From JBNJGB01 sp051747385 (GTDB lineage Bacteria; Myxococcota_A; UBA9042; PHBI01; JACKFB01): a DNA stretch of 62,463 bases. The notes under the pieces are model-generated. The model was given only the letters and a program-made list of their open reading frames with translations, did not search any database and was not told the DNA's origin. Numbering within the stretch: position 1 is the stretch's first letter; each line of letters starts with the position of its first letter. Position numbers and translations under genes: made by a program. Positions 1 through 9,197 of this stretch are shown piece by piece. The stretch lies in the NCBI GenBank assembly GCA_051747385.1, contig JBNJGB010000037.1, positions 1 through 62,463 on the forward strand, read 5' to 3'.

Positions 1-163
1 GGGACCGCGGACCGCGGGTCTGCGAGCGATCTCCGAGTGGATCGGCCAGGCGCGGAGCGCCGATTCCGGGTCCCGAGCCATGCCATGAGGCATGGCGCAA
101 CGGTCCCGGAAGGCCGAGGCGCCGGAGATCGCCGCTAGCCCAACGGGAGCGGTCCTGTTTGGT

Positions 164-363
164 GCTCTAGCAGTGTCCGGGGAAAGTCGGACCGAGCGGA
201 CCCGAGCCGATTTCGTGCAGATCGTCGAGGCGGCGCGCGATGCGCCGCCGGTTCCGGAACCCGAGGCGAACCAGTAGGTTCGCCGCAGCGGTTCCGGGAC
301 GGCGAGATGCGCGGAAGCGGCCGGGAACCGCGACGGGAGAGTTTTCCCGGACGCTGCTAGGGC
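164..363 (+). ncRNA. Element A copy 1: candidate structured noncoding RNA or mobile element
   Basis: About 200 nt, related to 38813-39051. Seen: positions 164-185 pair with 342-363 as a 22-bp helix with three G-U wobbles (166/361, 174/353, 182/345). Inside are a conserved 5' core (189-224), a variable part (225-267) and a conserved 3' core (268-339). Hairpins: 229-236 with 242-249 (8 bp, 5-nt loop) and CGAACC-AGTA-GGTTCG at 267-282. An inner helix can join 202-209 to 291-298 with one bulge. The end helix has a different sequence in copy 2 but still pairs, so pairing rather than sequence is kept. Wobbles read as G-U only if the plus strand is the RNA or single-stranded form. The right end covers the TAG stop of the minus-strand gene at 357. 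No ORF is convincing. Bases 1-163 hold nothing I recognise. Confidence 0.6.
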
Positions 364-1418
364 TCGGTCGGAGGCTCGTCCAGGGCCTCCAGCTTCGCGC
401 GGACCAGCGCGGGGGCCTCGTCGCGGAGGTCCTCCAGGAAGGCCCGTACCTCCGGATCGTGATCCACGAGGAGGTCCAGGGCCCGATCCCGCGCTGCCCA
501 GCCGTTGTCGGCCTCCCCCGCGGTGGCGCGGGCGACGCGTAGCGCCCGGCTCCGCTGCTCGTCCGTGGCCGCTTCGGCGTCGTGCGCGGCCTCGACCGCG
601 GCGACGTACGACGGCGTCATCCCGCCCTGCCGCGCACGCTCCTCCTGGAGCGCGAGCAGATCGTCGAGGCGATCTCCGCAGCGGCCGGAGAACGCCGCCA
701 GGTATGCGGCCTTCGCGGCGACCCGATCCGACTCCGCCTTGGCCTGCTCGAGCCACAGGCCGCACACCGCCCGGTCCTCGCCGCCCCCCCAGGCCCAGAA
801 CGCCGACAGGGCCGCCGCGCGGACCTCCGGGGCGCGATCGCTCCGGGCGGCCCGGCGGGTGACGTCGGACCACCGCGCGCCGCCATAGACGAGCAGGTCG
901 CCCACGAGCGCAGCGCGCAGCGCGGATAGCGGATGCCCGGAGGCCATCTCCTCCACCTGCTCCACGCGCCCCGCGGCCTCGAGGTCCAGGCGGGCGGCCA
1001 CGCCGCCCAGGGGCGTGGCCACGGCCGGATCGCGCTCCTCGCGTGCGGCGTCGACGACCCGGCGGGCGAGGTCGGCGTCGGTCCGCACGGTCGTCCCCCG
1101 TCGCAGCAGGCCCGACGCAGCCAGATAGCGGATTCGCCGATCCTCGCGGCCCAGGAGGTCCACCAGCGCGGCGTCCGCCTCCGCGTCCTCCAGGGCCTCC
1201 AGCCACGCGGCGTAGGGCGCGCAGCGCACCGAGAAGCCCCCGCGCCAGTCGCAGGTGAGGGCCTCGCGCACGGGCCGCTGCAGCCCCGGCCCCTCCTCGG
1301 GTGCCTCGGCCTGCGGGGCATCTTCCGGGGCCTCGGACGGCGTGGGTGCCTCGCCCCGGCAGGCCAGCAGCCCCACCAGCGCCAGCAGCGCCGCCCCGGT
1401 TCGCCACGTCGTCGTCAT
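357..1418 (-). CDS. HEAT-repeat-like lipoprotein
   Basis: A 353-residue protein of unknown specific function. The ATG at 1418 follows a GGAGG and gives a lipoprotein signal peptide with lipobox LVGLLAC near residue 20, then an acidic, Ala/Pro/Glu-rich linker. The remainder is alpha-helical, with repeated Leu/Ala-rich segments such as RIRYLAASGLLRRG and PEVRAAALSAF that resemble HEAT-type repeats. That suggests a surface- or periplasm-anchored scaffold; no catalytic motif is visible. The TAG stop lies inside the right end of the structured element at 164-363. The TetR gene upstream on the same strand ends 92 bp before this start. Confidence 0.7.
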   Translation of the reverse strand: MTTTWRTGAALLALVGLLACRGEAPTPSEAPEDAPQAEAPEEGPGLQRPVREALTCDWRGGFSVRCAPYAAWLEALEDAEADAALVDLLGREDRRIRYLAASGLLRRGTTVRTDADLARRVVDAAREERDPAVATPLGGVAARLDLEAAGRVEQVEEMASGHPLSALRAALVGDLLVYGGARWSDVTRRAARSDRAPEVRAAALSAFWAWGGGEDRAVCGLWLEQAKAESDRVAAKAAYLAAFSGRCGDRLDDLLALQEERARQGGMTPSYVAAVEAAHDAEAATDEQRSRALRVARATAGEADNGWAARDRALDLLVDHDPEVRAFLEDLRDEAPALVRAKLEALDEPPTEP

Positions 1419-1510
1419 CCGGCCCTCCGGCCCGAAGGCTAGCCCCCCAGGGCCCGTGGCCACAACACGGTGCCCGCGAGGCCACACGGAGCCGGTCCCG
1501 GCGGCGACGC

Positions 1511-2140
1511 TCAGCGCCCGCCGAAGAGCCCGGTGAGGAGGCGCCGAAACACCCGGGCCAGGTCCTCCTCGTCGGGCGCCTCGCTGGGCCTCGCCAGGGC
1601 CTCCAGTTCGAGGCCGCGCAGCGTGGCGAGGACCAGCCGGGCGTCCAGGCCGGGGTCGCTGGAACCGAACGCCGCGCCGTACTCCCGCAGCATCCACTCG
1701 AGCCGCTCCTGCCAACGGCGGTAGTCCTCCTCGAGGGCCGGCTTCCGGCCGGCCTCCAACGCCAGCTCCAGCTCGGCGAGCAGGCCCTCACGCTCCTCCA
1801 GGTCGCTCAACACGGTCCGGGCGAGGGTGTGGGCGGCGACGTCGACCAGGGACGGCGCCGGCGGCGCCAACGTAGCCACCTCCGCGTCCCTGAGGGCCTC
1901 CAGGGGCGCCGACAGGGCCTCGAACCGCGCCACGGACGTCTCGGCATAGTGGCGGAGGGCCTGGGCCATCAGATCGCCGATGGACTCGAAGTGGTACGTC
2001 GTGCCCCGGACGGACGTCCCCGCCTCCCGCGCGACCGCGCGATGCGTGACCCCGCGCGGCCCCTCCCGGGCGAGCAGGCGCAGGGTCGCCTCGATCACCT
2101 GCCGTCGGGTCTCCTCTCCCCGTCGTTGCCTCGGGCTCAA
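1511..2140 (-). CDS. TetR family transcriptional regulator
   Basis: A 209-residue regulator. The N-terminal 60 residues form the TetR DNA-binding domain: ETRRQVIEATLRLLAREG, then the helix-turn-helix GVTHRAVAREAGTS followed by TTYHFESIGDLMAQAL. The C-terminal two-thirds is an all-helical ligand-binding domain with no recognisable ligand class. Its start overlaps the end of the FGGY kinase by 4 bp, so it is the third gene of an operon with that kinase and the saccharopine-dehydrogenase-like gene. By context it probably regulates this operon, perhaps sensing its substrate; that is inference. Confidence 0.85.
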   Translation of the reverse strand: MSPRQRRGEETRRQVIEATLRLLAREGPRGVTHRAVAREAGTSVRGTTYHFESIGDLMAQALRHYAETSVARFEALSAPLEALRDAEVATLAPPAPSLVDVAAHTLARTVLSDLEEREGLLAELELALEAGRKPALEEDYRRWQERLEWMLREYGAAFGSSDPGLDARLVLATLRGLELEALARPSEAPDEEDLARVFRRLLTGLFGGR

Positions 2141-3603
2141 GATCGCCTCCTCGCGGCGCGACGCAGGGCCGGCGCCAGCTCTCGAAATGTCCGATAGGCC
2201 GTATCGTACCCACGGGTGGCGCCCGGCGTCGGCTCGAACACGTCGGCGGCCCGGATGAGCCTGCCCGCGGTGGCGACGTCCGGCAGCGCGCCCACGGCCA
2301 CGCCCGCAACCAGCGCCGCCCCGACGGCCCCGGCCGCGCGCGGGTTCTCCACCCGCTCGATGCGCTCCCCCGTCACGTCCGTGAGGGCCTGGAGCCAGGC
2401 GTCGCTCTCCACCCCACCCCCGATCGCGCGCAGGCCCGGCCGCCGGGGGCCGGCCCCGTCGACGGCCTCGAGGATCCAGCGCAGGTTCAGGGCCACGCCC
2501 TCCAGCACCGCACGCGCGAGGTGGGCGCGTCCGTGCTCCATGGACAGGCCCACCCAGCCCCCCCGGAGCGCCGGATCCGGCACCGGCGAACGCTCGCCGT
2601 ACAACCAGGGCAGGAACAGGAGACCGTCACACCCCGGCGGGGCCTGCTCGGCCACCCGATCGAGGGGCCCCACCTCCCGCTCGAACCAGTCGCGACAGGC
2701 GCCGGCGGTCTCCGACTCGGCGATCAGCAGGCTCCCCCGCCGCGCAGCCGACGGGACCGACGCGATGCCGACCGAGGGCTCGCTCGCGGGCCGGTCGACG
2801 GCGACCCCGATCCAGGACGAGGTCCCGAGGTAGAGGTGCCCCTCGCCCGGTCCCACGGCGCCGCTCCCCACGGCCGCGGCGGGGATGTCCGCCATGCCCA
2901 TGGCCACCGGCAGCCCCTCGGGGAGGCCGATCTCGACGGCCGCCCGCGCGGTCAGCCGTCCCGCCACGTCGGTCGACGGCACCACCGGCGGCGTGCGATC
3001 CAGCGGATACCGGGCCAGTCCGGCCAGGAGCCGCGACCACCTCCGCTTCCGGGCGTGATACAGCCCGGTCGCGCCGGCCGCCGTGGGATCCATCGCCAGG
3101 CGGCCGGTGGCGCGCGCGACCAGGAAGGACGTAGCGTCGCCGTACGCCGCCGTGGCCGCGTGGACCGAGGGCTCCTCTTCGCGGATCCAGGCCACCTTGG
3201 CCACCAGGTCCTTGCCCGTCGGCGATCCTCCGGCCACCCACCGGAGCACGCGCTCGCCGCCGAACCGCCGGCAGATACGCCGGGCCTGCGCCGACGCCCG
3301 GTGGTCCATCCAGCTGATCGCCTCACGGGTCGGCCGGCCGCGGGCATCCATCGGCACGAGGGAGAGCATCTGTCCGGCGAACGCCAGGCCGTGGACATCC
3401 CGGGGATCGACACCGTCCGTCACGGCGCGGGTCGCCTCGCAGACGGCCCGCCACCAGGTCTCCGGGTCCTGCTCCACGCGCCCCCGTCCGGGGTCATCGA
3501 CGGCGTAGCCGACGCGGTGGGAGGCCAGCAGACGGCCCGCGTCGTCCACCAGGACGGCCTTGTCGCTCCCGGTGCCCAGGTCGTGCCCGACGAACAGCCC
3601 CAT
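2137..3603 (-). CDS. FGGY family carbohydrate kinase (xylulokinase-like)
   Basis: A 488-residue sugar kinase of the ASKHA fold, which phosphorylates a sugar or polyol with ATP. The N-terminal phosphate-1 motif GHDLGTGSDKAV (residues 6-17) and the segment GLAFAGQM match the xylulokinase branch of the FGGY family; AIGGGVESDAWLQALTDVTG near the C-terminus is the adenosine-side motif. Length is normal for the family. The start ATG overlaps the stop of the upstream oxidoreductase (ATGA), and the 3' end overlaps the TetR gene, so three genes are co-transcribed. The exact sugar cannot be told from sequence. Confidence 0.85.
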   Translation of the reverse strand: MGLFVGHDLGTGSDKAVLVDDAGRLLASHRVGYAVDDPGRGRVEQDPETWWRAVCEATRAVTDGVDPRDVHGLAFAGQMLSLVPMDARGRPTREAISWMDHRASAQARRICRRFGGERVLRWVAGGSPTGKDLVAKVAWIREEEPSVHAATAAYGDATSFLVARATGRLAMDPTAAGATGLYHARKRRWSRLLAGLARYPLDRTPPVVPSTDVAGRLTARAAVEIGLPEGLPVAMGMADIPAAAVGSGAVGPGEGHLYLGTSSWIGVAVDRPASEPSVGIASVPSAARRGSLLIAESETAGACRDWFEREVGPLDRVAEQAPPGCDGLLFLPWLYGERSPVPDPALRGGWVGLSMEHGRAHLARAVLEGVALNLRWILEAVDGAGPRRPGLRAIGGGVESDAWLQALTDVTGERIERVENPRAAGAVGAALVAGVAVGALPDVATAGRLIRAADVFEPTPGATRGYDTAYRTFRELAPALRRAARRRS

Positions 3604-4835
3604 CAGAAGGGCAGCGGTACCGGCGAGACGGTCCCGTCGGCGTCCACCTGCTCGATGCGGATGGAGTCCCGGCCGCCCCTTCCCATGGCCCGGACGGCCT
3701 CGAAGGCGGTGCCGAGCGCGTCGAGCGGCTTCACGGCCGCCTCGGGCGGGAGCACGCCGGGCCCCTCCACGGCCCCGCGCGCCATGAGGACCGCGCCGGC
3801 CGCGGCGGGGATGCCCGTGCCCTCCCCCGCCCCGGCGGTCCTCGACGAGAGCTGGAACACGTAGGAGCGCGGCTCTCCGTGCCGCTCCCCCGACACCACG
3901 ACCTTCAGGCAGCCGGTCGGGCCCGTCATGCCGGCCTCGGCCAGCAATTCGGCGCGGCGCGACAGGATGTGGGCGACGGACACGTCGAGGGGGACGACGG
4001 GGCGGCCCCGCACGGAGAGGGGCGCCTCGCTGCAGGCGCCGGCGCGCACCATGTCCTGCGTCAGGCGGAAGTACGACAGGGGGAGGATGACCCCCAGGTT
4101 GGTCGCCCTGCGGAGCCCGGGGATGTGCTGCGGGAGGGTGATCGTCTCCGGGTGCGGATACGGATGGACGGGACAGCGCCCGACGTCGTGGAAGTCCGTC
4201 TCGACCACGTAGGCCTGCCCGCTCTCCTCGAGCTGTCGGACGCTCACGAACTCCCCGTCGACGAACAGGGGGATGTCGGTCTTCATGGCGTGGATCCGGT
4301 GCTGGACGACTGCGGGCCCCTCGTCGGGCTCGCCGCCGTGGACGTGCATGATGTCTGCGCCCTCCACGCGGTCGAGCAGGCCGTCGGCGCACAGCCGCAC
4401 GAAGACGTTGGCCAGGCCCGGCGAGTTGCCCATCCCGAGCAGTGCCCGGACGCCCCGCTCCCGCGCCCGACCGTCCATCTCGAGCATGCGCCGCGTGGGC
4501 TCCAGGTCGTCGCAGACGTCCACGTAGTCCACGCCGGCCTCGATGGCGGCCTCCAGGATGGGCGGACCGAATCGGTAGAACGGGCCGACGCAGTTCAGCA
4601 CGACGTCCGCGTCCTCGAGGATCGCGGCGAGGGAGCTCGGGTCCGTCGCGTCCACGACCCTGGGGGCCATGCGCCGATCGCCCAGGGCGTCGACCACCTG
4701 GCGGGCCGCGTCCCGCCTCACGTCGGCCACGGCGATCCGGTCGAACACGTCGAAGGAGGACAGCGCCTCCGTCGCCACCCGGCCGATGCCGCCCGCGGCG
4801 CCCAGGACCACGATCCGTTTGCCTCTCTCGCCCAT
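3603..4835 (-). CDS. Saccharopine dehydrogenase-like NAD(P)-binding oxidoreductase
   Basis: A 410-residue oxidoreductase. A Rossmann motif IVVLGAAGGIGRVA starts at residue 9, and ADVVLNCVGPFYRFG followed by AGVDYVDVCDDLEP is typical of the saccharopine dehydrogenase NADP-binding family (trans-acting enoyl reductases and relatives). The substrate is unknown. It is the first gene of an operon with the FGGY kinase and TetR regulator, and reads from a promoter region at 4836-5000. A strong AGGAGG lies just upstream of the ATG at 4835. Pairing with a sugar kinase suggests a small catabolic route, but this is inference. Confidence 0.8.
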   Translation of the reverse strand: MGERGKRIVVLGAAGGIGRVATEALSSFDVFDRIAVADVRRDAARQVVDALGDRRMAPRVVDATDPSSLAAILEDADVVLNCVGPFYRFGPPILEAAIEAGVDYVDVCDDLEPTRRMLEMDGRARERGVRALLGMGNSPGLANVFVRLCADGLLDRVEGADIMHVHGGEPDEGPAVVQHRIHAMKTDIPLFVDGEFVSVRQLEESGQAYVVETDFHDVGRCPVHPYPHPETITLPQHIPGLRRATNLGVILPLSYFRLTQDMVRAGACSEAPLSVRGRPVVPLDVSVAHILSRRAELLAEAGMTGPTGCLKVVVSGERHGEPRSYVFQLSSRTAGAGEGTGIPAAAGAVLMARGAVEGPGVLPPEAAVKPLDALGTAFEAVRAMGRGGRDSIRIEQVDADGTVSPVPLPF

Positions 4836-5179
4836 GGCTCACCTCCTGTGGCGACCGATTGTGTAACAAGAGTTCCAATTCATCAACGAGTCGCGCGAAA
4901 CCCGGATCCGCTGACCGGGCCGAGCACCGAGCGCGCCGAGGCGGGTCCAGGTGCAAGGAAACGTGGCCGATCCGCGCGGAGGCGCGGCCAAACCACCCCG
5001 GAGTAGCAGCGCTACCTCGAGCACGAATCGGTGACGGTGACGCCTCTCGAGGAGCCCGAATCGGTGGGCGAATGCCGGAACAGGCAGCGGAGCCGGGCGC
5101 AACCGGCGTGGATTCGCGCCTGAATCGGGGTGTGCCCTGTGCTAGGCTGCCGGCGCTCGAGGCGACCGGAGGACGAGCG
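4836..5179. other. Divergent intergenic region
   Basis: 344 bp between the oxidoreductase operon (leftward) and the BNR-type gene (rightward). The stretch 4856-4886 is distinctly AT-richer than its surroundings and probably holds the leftward promoter and any TetR operator, though I found no perfect palindrome. The rightward promoter is listed separately. The remainder shows nothing I can name. Confidence 0.4.
5120..5148 (+). promoter_or_regulatory. Candidate sigma70-type promoter for the 5180 gene
   Basis: CTGAAT (5120-5125), 17-bp spacer, TAGGCT (5143-5148), ending 31 bp before the ATG at 5180. The same TAGNNT-type -10 recurs upstream of several other genes in the window (for example 60900 and 29528), which supports it as the house promoter style. 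Confidence 0.4.
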
Positions 5180-6682
5180 ATGGCCAGGCGGACGACGACC
5201 CTTCTTGCGACGGCGATCACCCTGGCGGCGGCCTCGCCGGCCCTCGCCGACTGGGAGCAGGAGCACGGGTCCGGCTCGGAGTACTTCCTCAGCCTCTCCG
5301 TGCTCTCCGGCGACGAGATCGCCGTGGGCGGCTTCGAGCTCGACCAGAGCGGCCGGTTCCCCGCTCCCAAGCCCCTGCTGCTGTTCAGCGAGGACGGGGG
5401 ACAGTCGCTGCAGCCCATCACGGGAGACCTGGAGCAGCAGGGCGGCGGCCTGTTCGGGGGCGCCGTGCAGGTCGACTCCGCGGCGTTCGTGGACGACCAG
5501 ACCGGCTGGGCGGCCATGTCCGACAAGGTGTTCGCGACGGCGGATCGCGGCGCCTCCTGGTCGAGCGCCGCCACCCTGGACGCGCCTGTGGCCGACCTGC
5601 ACTTCTTCGACGCCTCCACGGGCGTCGCCGTCGGCGAGGAGGGGCTGATCGCGCGAACGACGGACGGCGGCGCCACCTGGACCACGGTGGACTCCGGGAC
5701 GACCGCCGACCTGGGCTGCATGTTCTGGCTGGACGGCCAGCGCGGCTTCGCCGCCGGCGCGACGATCGAGGAGACCGAGGAGGGCTTCGGCGACGAGACC
5801 ACGGAGACCTACGGCGACGGGATCGTCCTGTCCACGACCGACGGCGGCCAGACGTGGACGGCCGGACACCAGACCAGCGGCCTGGTCCTCTGCCCGCTGT
5901 TCTTCCTGCCCGACGGCCAGACGGGCTGGGTCGCCGGCCACGAGAAGGGCGAGAACGAGGGCCAGACCGTCGCCCACCTGCTGGCCTCCACCGACGGGGG
6001 CGCCACCTTCCAGGACACGAACCTGCCCACCGAGGTCGGCACCCTGAAGGGCGTCTTCGAGATGCCCATCCAGACGGCGGCGTTCCAGGCCATGCATTGG
6101 ACCGACGCGGACCACGGGCACCTGGGCGGCGTCGCCTACGTCACCAAGGTCAACGACAGCCAGAGCAACAGCAACGCGCCCATCTACCGCGTCGTGGACT
6201 ATCGCACCGAGGACGGCGGAGCGACGTGGGAGAAGACGGACCTCGGCGAGATCGAGGTCAGCCTGTTCGGCGGCCCCAAGCCCCAGGACGACGGCTACAC
6301 GATGGCCGGGCACATGCGCTCCCTGAACGACGGCTTCATGGTCGGCGCGAACGCAGGCGTCTGGCGCTACCGGCAGGCGTGCACGGCGGAGACCGACTGC
6401 GGACCGGGAGAGGCCTGCGCCGAGAGCGGCTTCTGTGGCCCCGATCCCTCCGCGGGCCCCGGCCCGGGTCCCGGCCCCGACAGTGACGTCTGGGCGGGAG
6501 GAGACGCGGCCGGCTGGGACGGATACGCCGGGGACGGCGGCACCGGCCCGGGACCGGGTCCGGGCTCCGGTAGCGGCACCGGCGGCGACGGCGGCGGCTG
6601 CGCGGGCGGCCCCGGCGCGCCGATCCTGCCCGCCGCGCTGGCTCTCCTGGCGCTCGTGGTGCTGAGGCGCCGCCGGGCCTGA
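5180..6682 (+). CDS. Secreted BNR/Ycf48-like repeat protein with MYXO-CTERM-like tail
   Basis: A 500-residue exported protein. The ATG at 5180 has GGAGGA 7 bp upstream and opens a signal peptide ending near ALA-D (residue 24). Residues 25-400 contain repeated TTDGGATW, STDGGATF and EDGGATWEK motifs typical of BNR/Asp-box or photosystem-assembly (Ycf48-like) beta-propellers. A short Cys-rich piece (CTAETDCGPGEAC) follows, then a Gly/Pro/Asp linker. The C-terminus is a Cys in a glycine-rich patch, a hydrophobic helix and RRRRA, which is the layout of MYXO-CTERM sorting signals. It is probably surface-anchored; the ligand is unknown. It stands alone behind its own promoter. Confidence 0.8.
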   Translation: MARRTTTLLATAITLAAASPALADWEQEHGSGSEYFLSLSVLSGDEIAVGGFELDQSGRFPAPKPLLLFSEDGGQSLQPITGDLEQQGGGLFGGAVQVDSAAFVDDQTGWAAMSDKVFATADRGASWSSAATLDAPVADLHFFDASTGVAVGEEGLIARTTDGGATWTTVDSGTTADLGCMFWLDGQRGFAAGATIEETEEGFGDETTETYGDGIVLSTTDGGQTWTAGHQTSGLVLCPLFFLPDGQTGWVAGHEKGENEGQTVAHLLASTDGGATFQDTNLPTEVGTLKGVFEMPIQTAAFQAMHWTDADHGHLGGVAYVTKVNDSQSNSNAPIYRVVDYRTEDGGATWEKTDLGEIEVSLFGGPKPQDDGYTMAGHMRSLNDGFMVGANAGVWRYRQACTAETDCGPGEACAESGFCGPDPSAGPGPGPGPDSDVWAGGDAAGWDGYAGDGGTGPGPGPGSGSGTGGDGGGCAGGPGAPILPAALALLALVVLRRRRA

Positions 6683-6908
6683 GACCCCGACGCGGCGAAG
6701 GCAGTCGGCGCCTGGGACCACGGGCGTCCCCGAGGCTGTCGCCATGGCCTCCCGACGAGGCAGCCGGCTCCGTCTTCGCGGGCGAGACGCCCGCCGTCCC
6801 AGGCGTCCGACGGAATCAGACGGGCGCCCACGGGTTGCAGGTCGGGGGCCCGTCGGGAACCATGGCGCCCGGAGGCCCCCTCTTCGACCCTCTGGCCGAG
6901 GTCCCTCC

Positions 6909-9113
6909 GTGACGCGCCCCCCGCTCCGACTACTGCTCGTGACCGTCTTCACGCCGCTCGCAGCCTGTGGAGGTGCGCGCACGACCCCGGATCCCGCCCC
7001 ATCGCCCACCGCCGATCACGGGAGCCAGCCCTTGTCCTATCCCGAGACGAAGCGCCAGGACATCGTCGACGAGCTCTTCGGCGTCCGGGTCCCGGACCCG
7101 TATCGCTGGCTCGAGGAGCCCGACGAGCCCGAGGTCCGGGCCTGGATGGACGCACAGGACTCCCTCGCCCGGGAGCACCTGGGAAGCCTGTCCGGCCGCG
7201 ACCGCCTCGAGGCGCGCTTCCGCGAGCTGTTCTACATCGACACGATCCACGCTCCGACCCTGCGCGGCGACCGCCTCTTCTACCAGCGCCGGCACGCGGA
7301 CCGGGAGAAGACGGTCTTCTACTGGAAGGATGGCCAGGACGGGGAGGAGCACGTCCTCCTCGACCCCAACACCATCAGCGACGACGGCAGCGTGTCCGTG
7401 GGCGGCGTGTGGCCCTCTCCGGACGGCGCACGCGTCGTCTACAGCCTCAAGGAGAACAACGCCGACGAGGCCACGCTGTACGTGATGCACGTCGCCACGG
7501 ACGCGATCAGCGACGTGGACGTCATCCCTGGCGCGAAGTACGCCTCGCCCTCGTGGACACCCGAGGGGGACGGCTTCTACTACGTCCACCTCCCCACGGA
7601 CCCGTCCATCCCTGCCGACGAGCGGCCCGGTCACGCGGTCGCCCGCCGCCACGTCCTCGGCACGTCGGCGGCGGAGGATCCCGTCGTCCACGAGGCCACC
7701 GGGGACCCATCGACCTTCCTGGGCGTGGAGCTTTCGCCGGACGGCCGCTGGCTGCTCGCCACCGTTTCGCACGGCTGGGACTCGACCGACGTGTACTACA
7801 GGGACCTCGAGGCCGACGACGTGGCCTGGCGCCCCCTCGTGACGGGGACCGAGCACCGGTACATCGTGAACGCGTGGGAGGACACCTTCTTCGTCACCAC
7901 GGACGAAGGCGCCCCCAACTGGCGCGTCCTGGCCGCTCCGGCGGAGGATCCCGCCCGGGAGAGCTGGCGCGAGGTCGTCCCGGAGTCCGACGAGCGCGTC
8001 CTGGACCGGGCACAGATCCTGGGCGGCCACCTGGTGCTCACCTGGCTGGAGGATGCGCGGAGCCGCCTGGAGGTGCGCACGCTGACGGGGGAGCACGTGC
8101 GCGACATCCCCCTGCCCTCCTTGGGCGCCACCGGCGGCATGAAGGGGAGGCCCGACCAGGACGAGGCGTACTTCGCGTTCGACTCCTTCGTCACCCCGCC
8201 CCGCGTCTACCGGACGACCCTCTCCACGGGTGCCACGGACCTCTGGGAGGAGGCCGACGTGCCCGTAGACCCGTCGCCCTACACGGTGGAGCAGACCTGG
8301 TTCACCTCGGCGGACGGCACGAGGGTGTCCATGTTCGTCGTCCACCGGAAGGACCTGGTGCGCGACGGCGACACGCCGTTCCTCCTGTACGGCTACGGCG
8401 GCTTCGACGTGAACATGCTCCCGGACTTCCGGGCGAGCATCTATCCATGGCTGGAGGCGGGGGGCGGCTACGCCCTGCCGAACCTCCGCGGAGGCGGCGA
8501 GTACGGCGAGGCCTGGCACCGTGCGGGCATGCTGGAGAACAAGCAGAACGTCTTCGACGACTTCATCGCCGCGGCGGAGCACCTCGTCGACGAGGGCTAC
8601 ACGCGCCCGGATCGCCTGGCCATCTCCGGAGGCTCGAACGGCGGCCTCCTCGTGGGCGCCGCCACCACCCAGCGACCGGACCTGTTCGAGGCCGTCGTCT
8701 GCGCGGTCCCCCTGCTCGACATGCTGCGCTACCACGAGTTCGGCAGCGGCCGGACCTGGATGCGCGAGTACGGCGATCCCGACGAGGAGGAGCACTTCCG
8801 CTTCCTCCACGCCTACTCGCCCTATCACCACGTCCGGCCAGGGACGAACTATCCGGCCCTGCTCATGCTCTCGGCGGACAGCGACGACCGCGTCGACCCC
8901 ATGCACGCCCGGAAGATGACCGCGGCGCTGCAACACGCGACCTCCGCGGACCACCCCATCCTGCTCCGCATCGAGGAGAACGCCGGCCACGGTGGCGCGG
9001 ACATGGTCGCGAAGTATGTCGAGAAGGCCGCGGACACGTACGCCTTCCTCATGCACCGCCTGGGCCTCTCCCCGGCCGGCGTGGACCTCGCAGGTCCGGG
9101 TGGCGAGCGCTGA
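6909..9113 (+). CDS. Prolyl oligopeptidase family (S9) serine peptidase, lipoprotein
   Basis: A 734-residue S9A peptidase that cleaves short peptides after proline. I chose the GTG at 6909 because it gives a lipoprotein signal with lipobox FTPLAAC; a longer frame extends upstream but is unlike any leader. Residues 35-110 have the family start YPETKRQDIVDELFGVRVPDPYRWLE. The middle is the seven-bladed propeller. The C-terminal alpha/beta-hydrolase has the nucleophile in GGSNGG (Ser about 576), acid loop DSDDRVDP and His in NAGHGG near residue 702, so the triad looks intact. It is likely a periplasmic or surface peptidase. The gap 6683-6908 shows no other gene. Confidence 0.9.
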   Translation: MTRPPLRLLLVTVFTPLAACGGARTTPDPAPSPTADHGSQPLSYPETKRQDIVDELFGVRVPDPYRWLEEPDEPEVRAWMDAQDSLAREHLGSLSGRDRLEARFRELFYIDTIHAPTLRGDRLFYQRRHADREKTVFYWKDGQDGEEHVLLDPNTISDDGSVSVGGVWPSPDGARVVYSLKENNADEATLYVMHVATDAISDVDVIPGAKYASPSWTPEGDGFYYVHLPTDPSIPADERPGHAVARRHVLGTSAAEDPVVHEATGDPSTFLGVELSPDGRWLLATVSHGWDSTDVYYRDLEADDVAWRPLVTGTEHRYIVNAWEDTFFVTTDEGAPNWRVLAAPAEDPARESWREVVPESDERVLDRAQILGGHLVLTWLEDARSRLEVRTLTGEHVRDIPLPSLGATGGMKGRPDQDEAYFAFDSFVTPPRVYRTTLSTGATDLWEEADVPVDPSPYTVEQTWFTSADGTRVSMFVVHRKDLVRDGDTPFLLYGYGGFDVNMLPDFRASIYPWLEAGGGYALPNLRGGGEYGEAWHRAGMLENKQNVFDDFIAAAEHLVDEGYTRPDRLAISGGSNGGLLVGAATTQRPDLFEAVVCAVPLLDMLRYHEFGSGRTWMREYGDPDEEEHFRFLHAYSPYHHVRPGTNYPALLMLSADSDDRVDPMHARKMTAALQHATSADHPILLRIEENAGHGGADMVAKYVEKAADTYAFLMHRLGLSPAGVDLAGPGGER

Positions 9114-9197
9114 CCTGCGACGCGTTTCCTCGTGGCGCATGACGTGCCTCCGGCGTTAGACTCGCCCGTGGGCCACACCGCGGCGCGCGGAGGAGCC

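Noticed and set aside
164..363. Element A as a retron ncRNA
   Set aside because: Paired ends of variable sequence recall retron a1/a2, but no RT gene lies next to either copy and the internal layout (no long msd stem) does not fit.
92..542. Plus-strand frames near the window start
   Set aside because: They run through the structured element and antisense to the 357-1418 lipoprotein; composition is Arg/Pro-rich shadow, without a supported start.
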